Translations under genes and position numbers: made by a program
Notes under the pieces: model-generated
Database searches by the model: none
What the model was told of the DNA's origin: nothing
The model's input: the letters and a program-made list of their open reading frames with translations, nothing else
Shown here: positions 1 to 5,109 of the stretch, piece by piece
How positions within the stretch are numbered: position 1 is the first letter of the stretch
How the letters are laid out: every line of letters starts with the position of its first letter
Source of the DNA: Bryobacterales bacterium
Lineage (GTDB): Bacteria > Cyanobacteriota > Vampirovibrionia > Obscuribacterales > Obscuribacteraceae
Length of the DNA stretch: 5,188 nt
Direction: 5' to 3'
Assembly (NCBI GenBank): GCA_903970295.1
Contig: CAJCHQ010000361.1
Span: 1 to 5,188 of the forward strand

Positions 1-153
1 CACCAGTCCCAGGTCAGGATTGACGCTCAAAGTATTGTTAATTGTTCTCAGATCGTTGAGAACAAGATCAGCGGCAGCAGTGCTCGTTTTGATCACAATA
101 TCGAGAATTGCTTCTGCGTACTGGGCGGCGACTGAATTAGCTTCTGCTTTCAT
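1..153 (-). CDS. atpH: ATP synthase F1 delta subunit, N-terminal fragment (runs off window)
   Basis: Only the first 51 codons are present, read from an ATG at 153 to the window edge. The delta subunit (OSCP in mitochondria) sits on top of the F1 head and fastens it to the peripheral stalk made by the b subunits. The visible peptide begins MKAEANSVAAQYAEAIL and continues with Asp-Leu, Leu-Asn-Asp-Leu and Val-Asn-Pro-Asp-Leu. This matches the first two helices of the family, which normally show Tyr-Ala-x-Ala-Leu followed by Leu near an Asn-Pro-x-Leu. A GGAAAG ribosome-binding site lies about 6 bases before the ATG. It follows atpF after only 31 bases, the usual order in an F-type operon and most like the cyanobacterial arrangement. 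Identification rests on motif and position because most of the gene is missing. Confidence 0.88.
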   Translation of the reverse strand, partial: MKAEANSVAAQYAEAILDIVIKTSTAAADLVLNDLRTINNTLSVNPDLGLV

Positions 154-184
154 AGTTGTCTTTCCGAATTACCCTTTTCTCGCT

Positions 185-727
185 CTAGCGGTTGCTCGAC
201 TCGAGGCTGCCGGTGCGCAGAGTCGTGCCCGACCCGGCTTCTTTATCCAGCTGCTCCATGAATTGCGTCAAAAGACGGGCCTTGGCCTCTTCGTTGAGCA
301 GTGACGGCAGTGCCTTTTCGGTCAAACTGATAGAGGCCCGAGCCGCCACTTCTTTCAATTGAGTCACAGCCAATTGGCGTTCGTTCGCTATCTGTTGCTC
401 GATTTTCGTTCTCAAATCAGCCACGTCTTTGGCTGTCTGAGCTTCCATCTGCAACTTCAACTGGCCGGCCAAATTTTTGGCTTCAGTGATAATGTTTTGT
501 TTCTCTTGTTCGGCGTTGGCAATGCGCCTTTCTTGTTCGGCTAATTGCTCAGCCCCTTGTTTTTTGGCTTGAGCAGCGTCGTGCAAGGCAGTTTCGATCG
601 CGTTTTCCCGAGACTTGAACATCTGGGGCACATTCTTGCTCCACAAATAGACAATGGCGAAAACGAGAACCACCCAGTTGATCAAATTGTTCTCGAAGAT
701 AGCCTTGGCTGATTCATAAGCTTCCAT
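185..727 (-). CDS. atpF: ATP synthase F0 subunit b
   Basis: This 180-residue protein is one of the two peripheral-stalk subunits that hold the F1 head still against the turning c-ring. One membrane helix lies at about residues 15-30 (NLINWVVLVFAIVYLW). The Asn-Leu-Ile-Asn start of that helix is typical of cyanobacterial and chloroplast b. Residues 35-140 form a long charged coiled coil rich in Ala, Gln, Glu and Lys. The end (RLLTQFMEQL, 151-160) matches the family's delta-binding terminus and is followed by an extra Gly/Ser/Thr-rich tail of about 18 residues. The ATG at 727 is chosen because AGGAGG (738-743) lies 10 bases upstream, inside the end of atpF'. Only two bases separate it from the atpF' stop, so translation of the two stalk subunits is probably coupled, which would suit a b-b' heterodimer. 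Confidence 0.95.
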   Translation of the reverse strand: MEAYESAKAIFENNLINWVVLVFAIVYLWSKNVPQMFKSRENAIETALHDAAQAKKQGAEQLAEQERRIANAEQEKQNIITEAKNLAGQLKLQMEAQTAKDVADLRTKIEQQIANERQLAVTQLKEVAARASISLTEKALPSLLNEEAKARLLTQFMEQLDKEAGSGTTLRTGSLESSNR

Positions 728-729
728 CT

Positions 730-1206
730 CTAGCGGGCCTCCTGTAGGGCGCGCTCCACCACTGCCGTGTCGAGATTGACCCGGGCGCCTTCGCCGAGCA
801 ATTTCTGAATAATTGCTTGCACGATCCCCTTTTCTTCTTCGACCAATCCAGCCATGAGAGCAGTGCGCTCAGTTTCCAGTTGTTTCTTGTAAACCGCCAA
901 TTTGCCTGCGCCTTCATCAAGCACTCTTTTCAGTTCCTGCTGGCGCCTCTGGTTCTGTTGAGTGGTGACTTCGGTGACGATCGCTTGCGCTTGCAAACGA
1001 ACCTCATGCAGCCCTTTCTCATAGGCAGAAATTTTTTCCTCTGCCAGAGCGCGGGAGGAAGCGCCGGCATCGATATCGGCTTTGATTTTTTCCTGGCGCT
1101 GGGCGATCACCTGACCGACAGGTTTCAGGTAAACAGCGTTCAACGCTCTGATAAAGAGCAAGAACATGCCGAGAAAAATGAAATAGGTGAGGTCGAGTTG
1201 AAACAT
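730..1206 (-). CDS. atpF': ATP synthase F0 subunit b' (second stalk subunit)
   Basis: This 158-residue protein has an N-terminal membrane helix at about residues 5-21, then Leu-Asn-Ala-Val-Tyr-Leu-Lys-Pro (22-29). That is the hallmark junction of b' (AtpG in cyanobacteria, AtpF' elsewhere). A long charged helix rich in Glu, Gln, Lys and Arg follows to the C-terminus. It differs clearly in sequence from the adjacent b subunit, so this is a b/b' pair and not a recent duplicate. The expected product pairs with AtpF as the peripheral stalk. The start is the ATG at 1206; its ribosome-binding site is weak (GCGGATAAATCA upstream). A strong hairpin (1224-1253) lies just before it, so its translation may be set by RNA structure or by reading through from atpE. 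The b' identity is firm; gene naming varies between lineages. Confidence 0.93.
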   Translation of the reverse strand: MFQLDLTYFIFLGMFLLFIRALNAVYLKPVGQVIAQRQEKIKADIDAGASSRALAEEKISAYEKGLHEVRLQAQAIVTEVTTQQNQRRQQELKRVLDEGAGKLAVYKKQLETERTALMAGLVEEEKGIVQAIIQKLLGEGARVNLDTAVVERALQEAR

Positions 1207-1223
1207 TGATTTATCCGCTTGGA

Positions 1224-1253
1224 AGCGACGAGGAGTTCTAGCCCCTCGCCGCT
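1224..1253 (-). promoter_or_regulatory. Intercistronic hairpin between atpE and atpF'
   Basis: The arms 1224-1233 and 1244-1253 pair over 10 positions in the minus-strand RNA, nine Watson-Crick and one G-U. Two further inner pairs (one G-U, one C-G) leave a six-base loop. It sits between the atpE stop and the atpF' start. No U-run follows (the RNA continues UUCCAAGCGG), so it does not look like an intrinsic terminator. Such a structure could block 3' decay of the upstream atpE message or damp translation of atpF', fitting the many-to-one need for c over b'. The structure is seen in the sequence; the role is inferred. Confidence 0.55.
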
Positions 1254-1264
1254 GGCTGCCAGTC

Positions 1265-1555
1265 TTACTTCGTGCCGTAGGTGTAAAGCAAGATGGCGAT
1301 GACGAATGCCAGAAGTCCGAGCGCTTCCATCAGGGCGGCGATGATGATGGCGTTAGCCAACAATTTGCCGGCCATTTCTGGTTGTCTGGCCATGCCTTCA
1401 AGGGCACGTGATCCGGCAACACCGATGCCGATTCCTGGGCCGAAGACACCGACAACGGCAATGCCGGCACCGACCAGGGAGGCCGCTTTGATCAGCGTAG
1501 TCGAATCTACTGCTGCGACCGCGGTTCCGGCTTGGGCGATAAGTTGGTGGTCCAC
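1265..1555 (-). CDS. atpE: ATP synthase F0 subunit c (rotor ring)
   Basis: This 96-residue protein forms the proton-driven rotor ring. Helix 1 carries a perfect four-glycine packing motif GPGIGIG (G39, G41, G43, G45). The polar loop has Arg57-Gln58-Pro59, which contacts the central stalk. Helix 2 carries the ion-binding Glu77 in Met-Glu-Ala-Leu. Sodium-type rings usually have Gln in helix 1 and Ser after the Glu; here these are Ile44 and Ala78, so proton coupling is expected. The start is GTG at 1555, supported by a strong AGGAG (1563-1567) seven bases upstream. Counted from the loop Arg, the N-terminus is about 16 residues longer than in E. coli. A 157-base gap from atpB, with its own possible promoter, and a downstream hairpin could both help raise c above the other subunits. 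Confidence 0.96.
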   Translation of the reverse strand: MDHQLIAQAGTAVAAVDSTTLIKAASLVGAGIAVVGVFGPGIGIGVAGSRALEGMARQPEMAGKLLANAIIIAALMEALGLLAFVIAILLYTYGTK

Positions 1556-1562
1556 TGAAGTT

Positions 1563-1567
1563 CTCCT
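1563..1567 (-). promoter_or_regulatory. Strong ribosome-binding site of atpE
   Basis: AGGAG within AAGAGGAGAACTTCA lies seven bases before the GTG at 1555. It fixes the non-ATG start and is, with that of atpF, the strongest Shine-Dalgarno sequence in the operon, as expected for the most abundant subunit. Confidence 0.75.
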
Positions 1568-1676
1568 CTTTTTTTACTAACGAGATTTGCTTGCCAAGAA
1601 ATAATGGCGCACATTCCTGCACCGAAGTGGCTTGCGCTGCTTCGCACAACCCCTTGCCTCAGTCAAGCCTGGCAGC

Positions 1677-1682
1677 ATTATA
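1677..1682 (-). promoter_or_regulatory. Possible internal promoter before atpE (TATAAT -10 box)
   Basis: A perfect minus-strand TATAAT lies in the 157-base atpB-atpE gap, about 120 bases before the atpE GTG. No good -35 box is found 16-18 bases upstream (the best are GTGTTC and TGTTCT). Transcription from here would add extra atpE message. The hexamer is seen; promoter activity is inferred and weakly supported. Confidence 0.35.
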
Positions 1683-1712
1683 ACAAGTCGAATTCGGCAG
1701 AACACGGATTGT

Positions 1713-2450
1713 TTAGTGATGCTCTTGCACTGTGAGACCAATATAAATCGCCGTCAAAAGTGCAAAGACAAAAGCCTGGATAACGCCTATGAAGAGCTCG
1801 AATCCCATGATGCCAGCAGGCAATAAGAAGGGGCAGATGAAAATGATCGAACCCCGCATCAATTCATCGGCTGTGATTACAACCATGAGACGCAGAGCCA
1901 GTGTTGACGGTCTAACGATCAAATCCAACCATTCGATTGGTGCCATCGGACTGAAGAACAAAACCTTGGCGTAATGGGCGCCGTGCTTCCAAAAGCCGGA
2001 ACCGACATAAGTAATGAGAGCGACTGAGGCCAGCGCCACTGTAACGTTGAAATCAGTAGTCGGAGAGGCAATCTCGAAGGCTTCGCCCCCTTCAATATTG
2101 GGCCAACCGGGAATGTGCTCGAAAACCTTCCAAGGACCAACGCCGATGAAATTGGCAATTAACACAAAAATAAAGATTGCTGCAATCAGCGGAAAGAAGG
2201 TCTTGTAATGCTGCTGCCCGATTTGCCCCTTAGCAAGGTCGTCCAAAAAGTTGTATACGCTTTCGAGCAAGGCCTGGTTCTTGCCACCCGGGCCTTCGAC
2301 GACGAGGTTTTTACTGACTGCACCGGTGTAACCGAGAATGCCTAACATGCAGATGCCGCTCAAAATCAGCGTATCGACGTGCACCGAACCAAAAGGTGTG
2401 GTCTCAGTGCCTGGAACCAGTGTCGAGAGTGGGAGATTTTTGCCTAACAT
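1713..2450 (-). CDS. atpB: ATP synthase F0 subunit a (proton channel stator)
   Basis: This 245-residue integral membrane protein forms the two proton half-channels against the c-ring. Recognisable features in order are an N-terminal membrane helix (about 27-43), a Pro-Leu-x-x-Ala membrane segment with FVLIANFIG (95-103), and PTTDFNVTVALA (130-141), the conserved Pro-Thr-x-Asp-x-Asn block. Then comes ALRL with the essential Arg187, ADEL (194-197, with Asp195 and Glu196), and IQAFVF with Gln225 before a His-His end. Arg187, Glu196 and Gln225 correspond to E. coli Arg210, Glu219 and Gln252. The stretch after Arg187 reads RLMVVITADEL, where most bacteria have Arg-Leu-Phe-Gly-Asn; ADEL itself resembles chloroplast and cyanobacterial a. 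The frame is open throughout. The ATG at 2450 has AAGG about six bases upstream. Confidence 0.95.
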   Translation of the reverse strand: MLGKNLPLSTLVPGTETTPFGSVHVDTLILSGICMLGILGYTGAVSKNLVVEGPGGKNQALLESVYNFLDDLAKGQIGQQHYKTFFPLIAAIFIFVLIANFIGVGPWKVFEHIPGWPNIEGGEAFEIASPTTDFNVTVALASVALITYVGSGFWKHGAHYAKVLFFSPMAPIEWLDLIVRPSTLALRLMVVITADELMRGSIIFICPFLLPAGIMGFELFIGVIQAFVFALLTAIYIGLTVQEHH

Positions 2451-2467
2451 AAATGACCTTGCACCTT

Positions 2468-2493
2468 GTCAGCAGGCTATGCCAACGCCTGAC
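2468..2493 (-). promoter_or_regulatory. Weak inverted repeat in the atpB leader
   Basis: In the 105-base gap between the AtpZ-family gene and atpB, GTCAG/CTGAC (2468-2472 with 2489-2493) or the overlapping CAGGC/GCCTG (2473-2477 with 2487-2491) can pair. The two pairings exclude each other. The element ends about 18 bases before the atpB ATG, near its ribosome-binding site. No U-run follows, so it is not a terminator. It could tune atpB translation, but a five-base stem is common by chance. Confidence 0.22.
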
Positions 2494-2555
2494 CCGTCTG
2501 CGCCAAGGTTTTGATGATACCAGATGCTTGTCGGCTCTTGATCCTGACTAACAAA

Positions 2556-2804
2556 TCATTTCTTTTCGGAGGGCAAACTGGCTTCGCTTTTTTCTGCCGC
2601 CAGAGCCTTCATGATCATGCGCGTGAGGCCAAGACCCATGCCCAGGAGCGCTAATCCGATCGCCAGCCAGGGCTGGCAATGAAAGCGCTGGTCCAGTTGG
2701 AAGCCGCCCCAGGCACCAAGACCGGAAAGCACACCGATAGCCAGAACTGACTCGCCGGCACTGGCTAGAGAACTTATAAGACTGTCGTCATCGCCCTTCT
2801 TCAT
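2556..2804 (-). CDS. atpZ: AtpZ/AtpI-family accessory protein of ATP synthase
   Basis: This 82-residue protein has two predicted membrane helices (about 17-36 and 45-65) joined by the short polar turn Gln-Leu-Asp-Gln-Arg-Phe. The Gly-rich first helix (GVLSGLGAWGGFQLD) and the Pro-Trp-Leu start of the second match the AtpZ/AtpI family ('gene 1' of atp operons). That family is linked to magnesium/calcium transport and to c-ring assembly. Classical AtpI has four helices and about 120 residues, so the short AtpZ form fits better. The first residues (MKKGDDD) and the tail (AAEKSEASLPSEKK) are charged. An in-frame stop lies four codons before the ATG at 2804, so that start is forced. No clear ribosome-binding site precedes it. 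It is the first gene of the operon. The family call is good; the exact biochemical role is unsettled. Confidence 0.8.
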   Translation of the reverse strand: MKKGDDDSLISSLASAGESVLAIGVLSGLGAWGGFQLDQRFHCQPWLAIGLALLGMGLGLTRMIMKALAAEKSEASLPSEKK

Positions 2805-2997
2805 AAAGGTATGTTAGCTTCTTCCGGCTATCTCTGGGGCTTACCTTTGCTGACCAAGCGGCGGCGGACTTTTGGCGGTACAATTCGCATCTAGGATCGT
2901 TATTGCTCAGACGCCGCCAGCCCGTGGAAACTCTCCTCAGCCGATTGTCACAAGAGCGTCAAACTGCACATCGCTGGGCATAACTGGTGGTAGTCTT

Positions 2998-3006
2998 TGA
3001 TACACT
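2998..3006 (+). promoter_or_regulatory. Candidate extended -10 promoter of pspA
   Basis: TGATACACT is an extended -10 element (TG, one base, then TACACT, 4 of 6 to TATAAT). It lies about 75 bases before the pspA ATG, with no convincing -35 box. I see no sigma-54 -24/-12 pair (GG and GC about ten bases apart in the usual context), the type used by enterobacterial psp operons. Confidence 0.25.
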
Positions 3007-3007
3007 A

Positions 3008-3036
3008 ATTATTTAATGCTAACCGTGCCGCAGCAA
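3008..3036 (-). promoter_or_regulatory. Candidate promoter of the ATP synthase operon
   Basis: On the minus strand TTGCTG (3031-3036) and AATAAT (3008-3013) are separated by exactly 17 bases, matching the sigma-70 pattern at 3 of 6 and 5 of 6 positions. It would give a leader of about 200 bases before the AtpZ-family gene. Elsewhere in 2805-3073 I see no small ORF or RNA gene, only G+C-rich runs such as 2858-2867. Confidence 0.3.
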
Positions 3037-3067
3037 TTACCAGGTCTAGATCGCAGAAGCCCCCGGG

Positions 3068-3073
3068 AAGGAG
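3068..3073 (+). promoter_or_regulatory. Ribosome-binding site that decides the pspA start
   Basis: AAGGAG ends six bases before the ATG at 3080. The in-frame TTG at 3074 directly abuts this site and so cannot be the start. Confidence 0.8.
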
Positions 3074-3079
3074 TTGTCA

Positions 3080-3844
3080 ATGTTTGAGCGACTGGCAAAT
3101 CTATTTAAGGCCATGGTGAATGCCTTAATGGGTCGAATGGAAGATCCAGCGATGATGCTGGAACAGACCTATCAGGACTTGCAGTCGAATCTGATTCAAG
3201 TTCGACAAGCAGTCGCCCAGGCCATCGCCACCGAAAAGCAGCTCGAACAGCAGTTGCAGAAAAACAAAGATCAAGCCGCTACCTGGCAGAATCGCGCCGC
3301 CATGGCTGTGCAACAGGGCAACGACGACCTGGCCAAGCAAGCTCTGCAGCGCCGGCAACAATATGTCCAGGCAGCAACAGATTTGGAAACACAGCTGAAA
3401 CAGCAGAAAGATTCGACTGCTACACTCAGACAGCGTTTGACCGATTTGGAATCGGAAGTGCAAAAAGCCTACACGAAAAAGCAAGTGCTGATCGCCCGCG
3501 ACAAAGCAGCCCAAGCCACTTCCAAAGCCAACGAAATTCTTTCCAAGACAACCGCATCTGGTGCTATGTCTGTAATCGAACGCATGGAGACAAAAGTCCA
3601 GGAAAGAGAAGCTAAAGCGGCTGCTCTCAACGAATTGAGCACCGACAGTCTGGATAAACAATTCCGCAATTTCGAAGGCAAATCAGACATCGACATGGAG
3701 TTGCTCGCCTTGAAACAATCGATGGGCGTGCCCGGCGGGGAGCCGGCAAAACTCGTGGTAAAAGAGCCTGTCATGCTCGAGATGGAATCAATCAAAACGC
3801 ACGGCGATGCCGTCGAAGCCGAAGCCAAAGAAGTCAAAGACTAG
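3080..3844 (+). CDS. pspA: PspA/IM30 (Vipp1) family membrane-protective protein
   Basis: This 254-residue, almost wholly helical protein belongs to the PspA/Vipp1 (ESCRT-III-like) family. Members polymerise on the inner face of the membrane and limit proton leakage under envelope stress; in cyanobacteria and chloroplasts they also serve thylakoid upkeep. The N-terminal helix (MFERLANLFKAMVNALMG) is amphipathic and would insert into the membrane. Next come the family signature EDPAMMLEQ (21-29) and VRQAVAQAIATEKQLEQQ (41-58). A Gln/Lys-rich coiled coil runs to about residue 155, followed by SVIERMETKVQEREAKA (164-180). The core ends near residue 215. The last 39 residues are an acidic, Pro/Glu/Lys/Val tail unlike the Vipp1 terminal helix I recall. 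The ATG at 3080 is chosen for its AAGGAG; a TTG six bases earlier touches that site. It is transcribed away from the ATP synthase operon and its end overlaps tgt by 11 bases. Confidence 0.93.
   Translation: MFERLANLFKAMVNALMGRMEDPAMMLEQTYQDLQSNLIQVRQAVAQAIATEKQLEQQLQKNKDQAATWQNRAAMAVQQGNDDLAKQALQRRQQYVQAATDLETQLKQQKDSTATLRQRLTDLESEVQKAYTKKQVLIARDKAAQATSKANEILSKTTASGAMSVIERMETKVQEREAKAAALNELSTDSLDKQFRNFEGKSDIDMELLALKQSMGVPGGEPAKLVVKEPVMLEMESIKTHGDAVEAEAKEVKD
3793..3813 (-). terminator. Weak terminator candidate for tgt, inside the pspA end
   Basis: In the minus-strand RNA, ACGGC (complement of 3809-3813), loop ATC, and GCCGT (3801-3805) form a perfect five-pair hairpin, followed by GCG and then TTTT. 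It lies about 21 bases past the tgt stop. The stem and U-run are both short, so activity is uncertain. Confidence 0.3.
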
Positions 3845-5045
3845 TTGAATCGGCTTGAAGGTCGGACTGAAGATCGGATTGAAAATCGAGCTGGGTATCG
3901 ATTTTTTGTAGAAGCAGCAAACGCTTTTCAAAATGCGTCTTGAACCTGCCTTCTAAAATAGCTTGCCGACACTCCTTTGCTTCTTGGATCAAATAATGGA
4001 CGTTGTGAATGGAGAGCAAAATCGCTCCAGCCATTTCTTTCTGCTTGCAGAGATGATTGAGATAAGCTCGATTGTGATTGACACAGGTGAAGCATTGACA
4101 GCCAGGCTCGAGCGGTGAAAAATCCTCGACGAAACAGGCATTGCGCAAGGCGATCCGCCCCTCACTGGTAAAAGCCGAACCGTGCCTGGCCAGGCGCGTG
4201 GGTGAAACGCAGTCGAACATATCGATACCGCATTTGATGGCATATGCGATATCCCAGGGCGTGCCCACTCCCATGAGATAGCGTGGTTTCGCCTGAGGCA
4301 ACAAAGGCGTGGTATAAGCGACAATCGCTTCGATCGTCTTGCGATCTTCACCGACAGCTACACCGCCAATTGCGTAACCGGGCAAATCAAAAGCGGTCAC
4401 GGCCCTGACCGAGCGTGCCCGCAATTCTTCGAACATGCTGCCCTGCACAATGCCGAATAGTCCTTGCTCATGCTGCCGGGCATGGCTGTCCTGGCAAATA
4501 GCCAACCATGCGTGGGTGCGCTCCATCGCTTTCTCGGCTTCGGCAAAAGTGGCCGGATTTTTGACGCACTCATCGAATGCCATGATGATATCTGCCCCTA
4601 TGGCGTTTTGAATTGCCATAGATTTAGCCGGACCGATGAAATGTTTGCGCCCGCCTTTGTGGTCTTTAAAGAACACCCCGGCGTCTGTAATCGTCCGCAA
4701 TTGATCCAGACTGAATACCTGGAAGCCGCCTGAATCAGTGAGAATCGGCTTCTGCCAGCCGATGAAGCGATGCAAACCGCCGCTTCTTTTGATCAGCTCA
4801 TGACCAGGTCTCAGATATAGATGATAAGAATTACCCAGGATGATCTGCGCCTCACAGGCACCGACTTGATCGAAAGTCATCGATTTCAAAGCACCATTTG
4901 TGCCCACCGGCATGAATACAGGTGTTTCGACAACGCCGTGGGGCGTGGACAGCAAGCCTGCCCGCGCACCGGACCACGGGCATACTGCTTGCAACTCGAA
5001 ATTGATTGCTGATTTAGTTGTAATAACTGTATTGCTGCCGGACAA
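3834..5045 (-). CDS. tgt: Queuine/preQ1 tRNA-guanine transglycosylase
   Basis: Tgt swaps guanine at the wobble position of GUN-anticodon tRNAs for preQ1, the first tRNA step of queuosine synthesis. Numbering from the TTG at 5045 (403 residues), the TIM-barrel signatures are: TDSGGFQVF with the general acid/base Asp104, MAFDEC with Asp158, FGIVQGS, GGVAVGE (the bacterial preQ1-type pocket), and GIDMFDCVSPTR with nucleophile Asp278. The zinc site is Cys316-x-Cys318-x-x-Cys321 with His347. All key residues are intact and the spacing closely matches Z. mobilis Tgt. The frame stays open to a GTG at 5162, but homology begins near INFELQ (about 5009). Further out it would overlap a TATAAT and a divergent signal-peptide ORF, so the TTG at 5045 is my choice, with a poor ribosome-binding site. 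The C-terminal tail carries QSDL repeats. Function is certain; the start is not. Confidence 0.93.
   Translation of the reverse strand: MSGSNTVITTKSAINFELQAVCPWSGARAGLLSTPHGVVETPVFMPVGTNGALKSMTFDQVGACEAQIILGNSYHLYLRPGHELIKRSGGLHRFIGWQKPILTDSGGFQVFSLDQLRTITDAGVFFKDHKGGRKHFIGPAKSMAIQNAIGADIIMAFDECVKNPATFAEAEKAMERTHAWLAICQDSHARQHEQGLFGIVQGSMFEELRARSVRAVTAFDLPGYAIGGVAVGEDRKTIEAIVAYTTPLLPQAKPRYLMGVGTPWDIAYAIKCGIDMFDCVSPTRLARHGSAFTSEGRIALRNACFVEDFSPLEPGCQCFTCVNHNRAYLNHLCKQKEMAGAILLSIHNVHYLIQEAKECRQAILEGRFKTHFEKRLLLLQKIDTQLDFQSDLQSDLQADSTSL
3845..3902. repeat. Degenerate 12-bp tandem repeat at the tgt 3' end
   Basis: Four 12-base units (3855-3866, 3867-3878, 3879-3890, 3891-3902) follow the plus-strand pattern (t/c)TGaagaTCGga and are preceded by a 10-base partial unit at 3845-3854. 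The two central units differ least. Because 12 is a multiple of three, they are read in tgt as repeated four-residue blocks (DFQSDLQSDLQADS), a tail outside the catalytic core. Confidence 0.7.
3882..3907 (+). terminator. Candidate terminator of pspA, inside the tgt coding end
   Basis: AAAATCGA (3882-3889) and TCGATTTT (3898-3905) form a perfect eight-pair inverted repeat with an eight-base loop. It ends in a run of six T, the last two beyond the stem. It begins 37 bases after the pspA stop. The stem is A+U-rich, so it may terminate only partly. On the minus strand no comparable T-run follows. Confidence 0.42.
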
Positions 5046-5082
5046 AGAACTCTCAGGTCCACTACGAGTTTCGGAGGTCGGG

Positions 5083-5088
5083 TAAAAT
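5083..5088 (+). promoter_or_regulatory. Possible -10 box for the right-edge gene
   Basis: TAAAAT matches the -10 consensus at five of six positions and lies 21 bases before the first ATG of the plus-strand ORF. No recognisable -35 box precedes it. Support is weak. Confidence 0.22.
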
Positions 5089-5109
5089 GTACTCCGCCAT
5101 CCTTGGAAT

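Noticed and set aside
817..1209. A 130-codon plus-strand open frame opposite atpF'
   Set aside because: It mirrors the charged coiled coil of b' on the other strand; no start signal or family likeness.
1252..1262. Palindrome CTGGCTGCCAG at the atpE end
   Set aside because: Too short and with a loop too small to form a stable hairpin; likely chance.
1867..1896. Frameshift in atpB explaining the odd residues after the essential Arg
   Set aside because: The sequence is in frame on both sides and a compensated double shift is not needed: Arg before and Ala-Asp-Glu-Leu after are at the correct spacing.
2805..3073. A small gene, tRNA or riboswitch in the divergent intergenic region
   Set aside because: No cloverleaf, no conserved riboswitch core and no ORF with a ribosome-binding site could be seen.
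3074..3079. TTG as the pspA start, adding two residues
   Set aside because: It abuts the AAGGAG site with no spacing, while the ATG at 3080 has ideal spacing and gives the usual N-terminus Met-Phe-Glu-Arg.
3125..3661. A 178-codon minus-strand open frame opposite pspA
   Set aside because: It lies entirely antisense to the clearly recognisable PspA, has Phe/Leu/Cys-rich composition typical of a shadow of Gln/Lys/Glu-rich helices, and matches no family I know.
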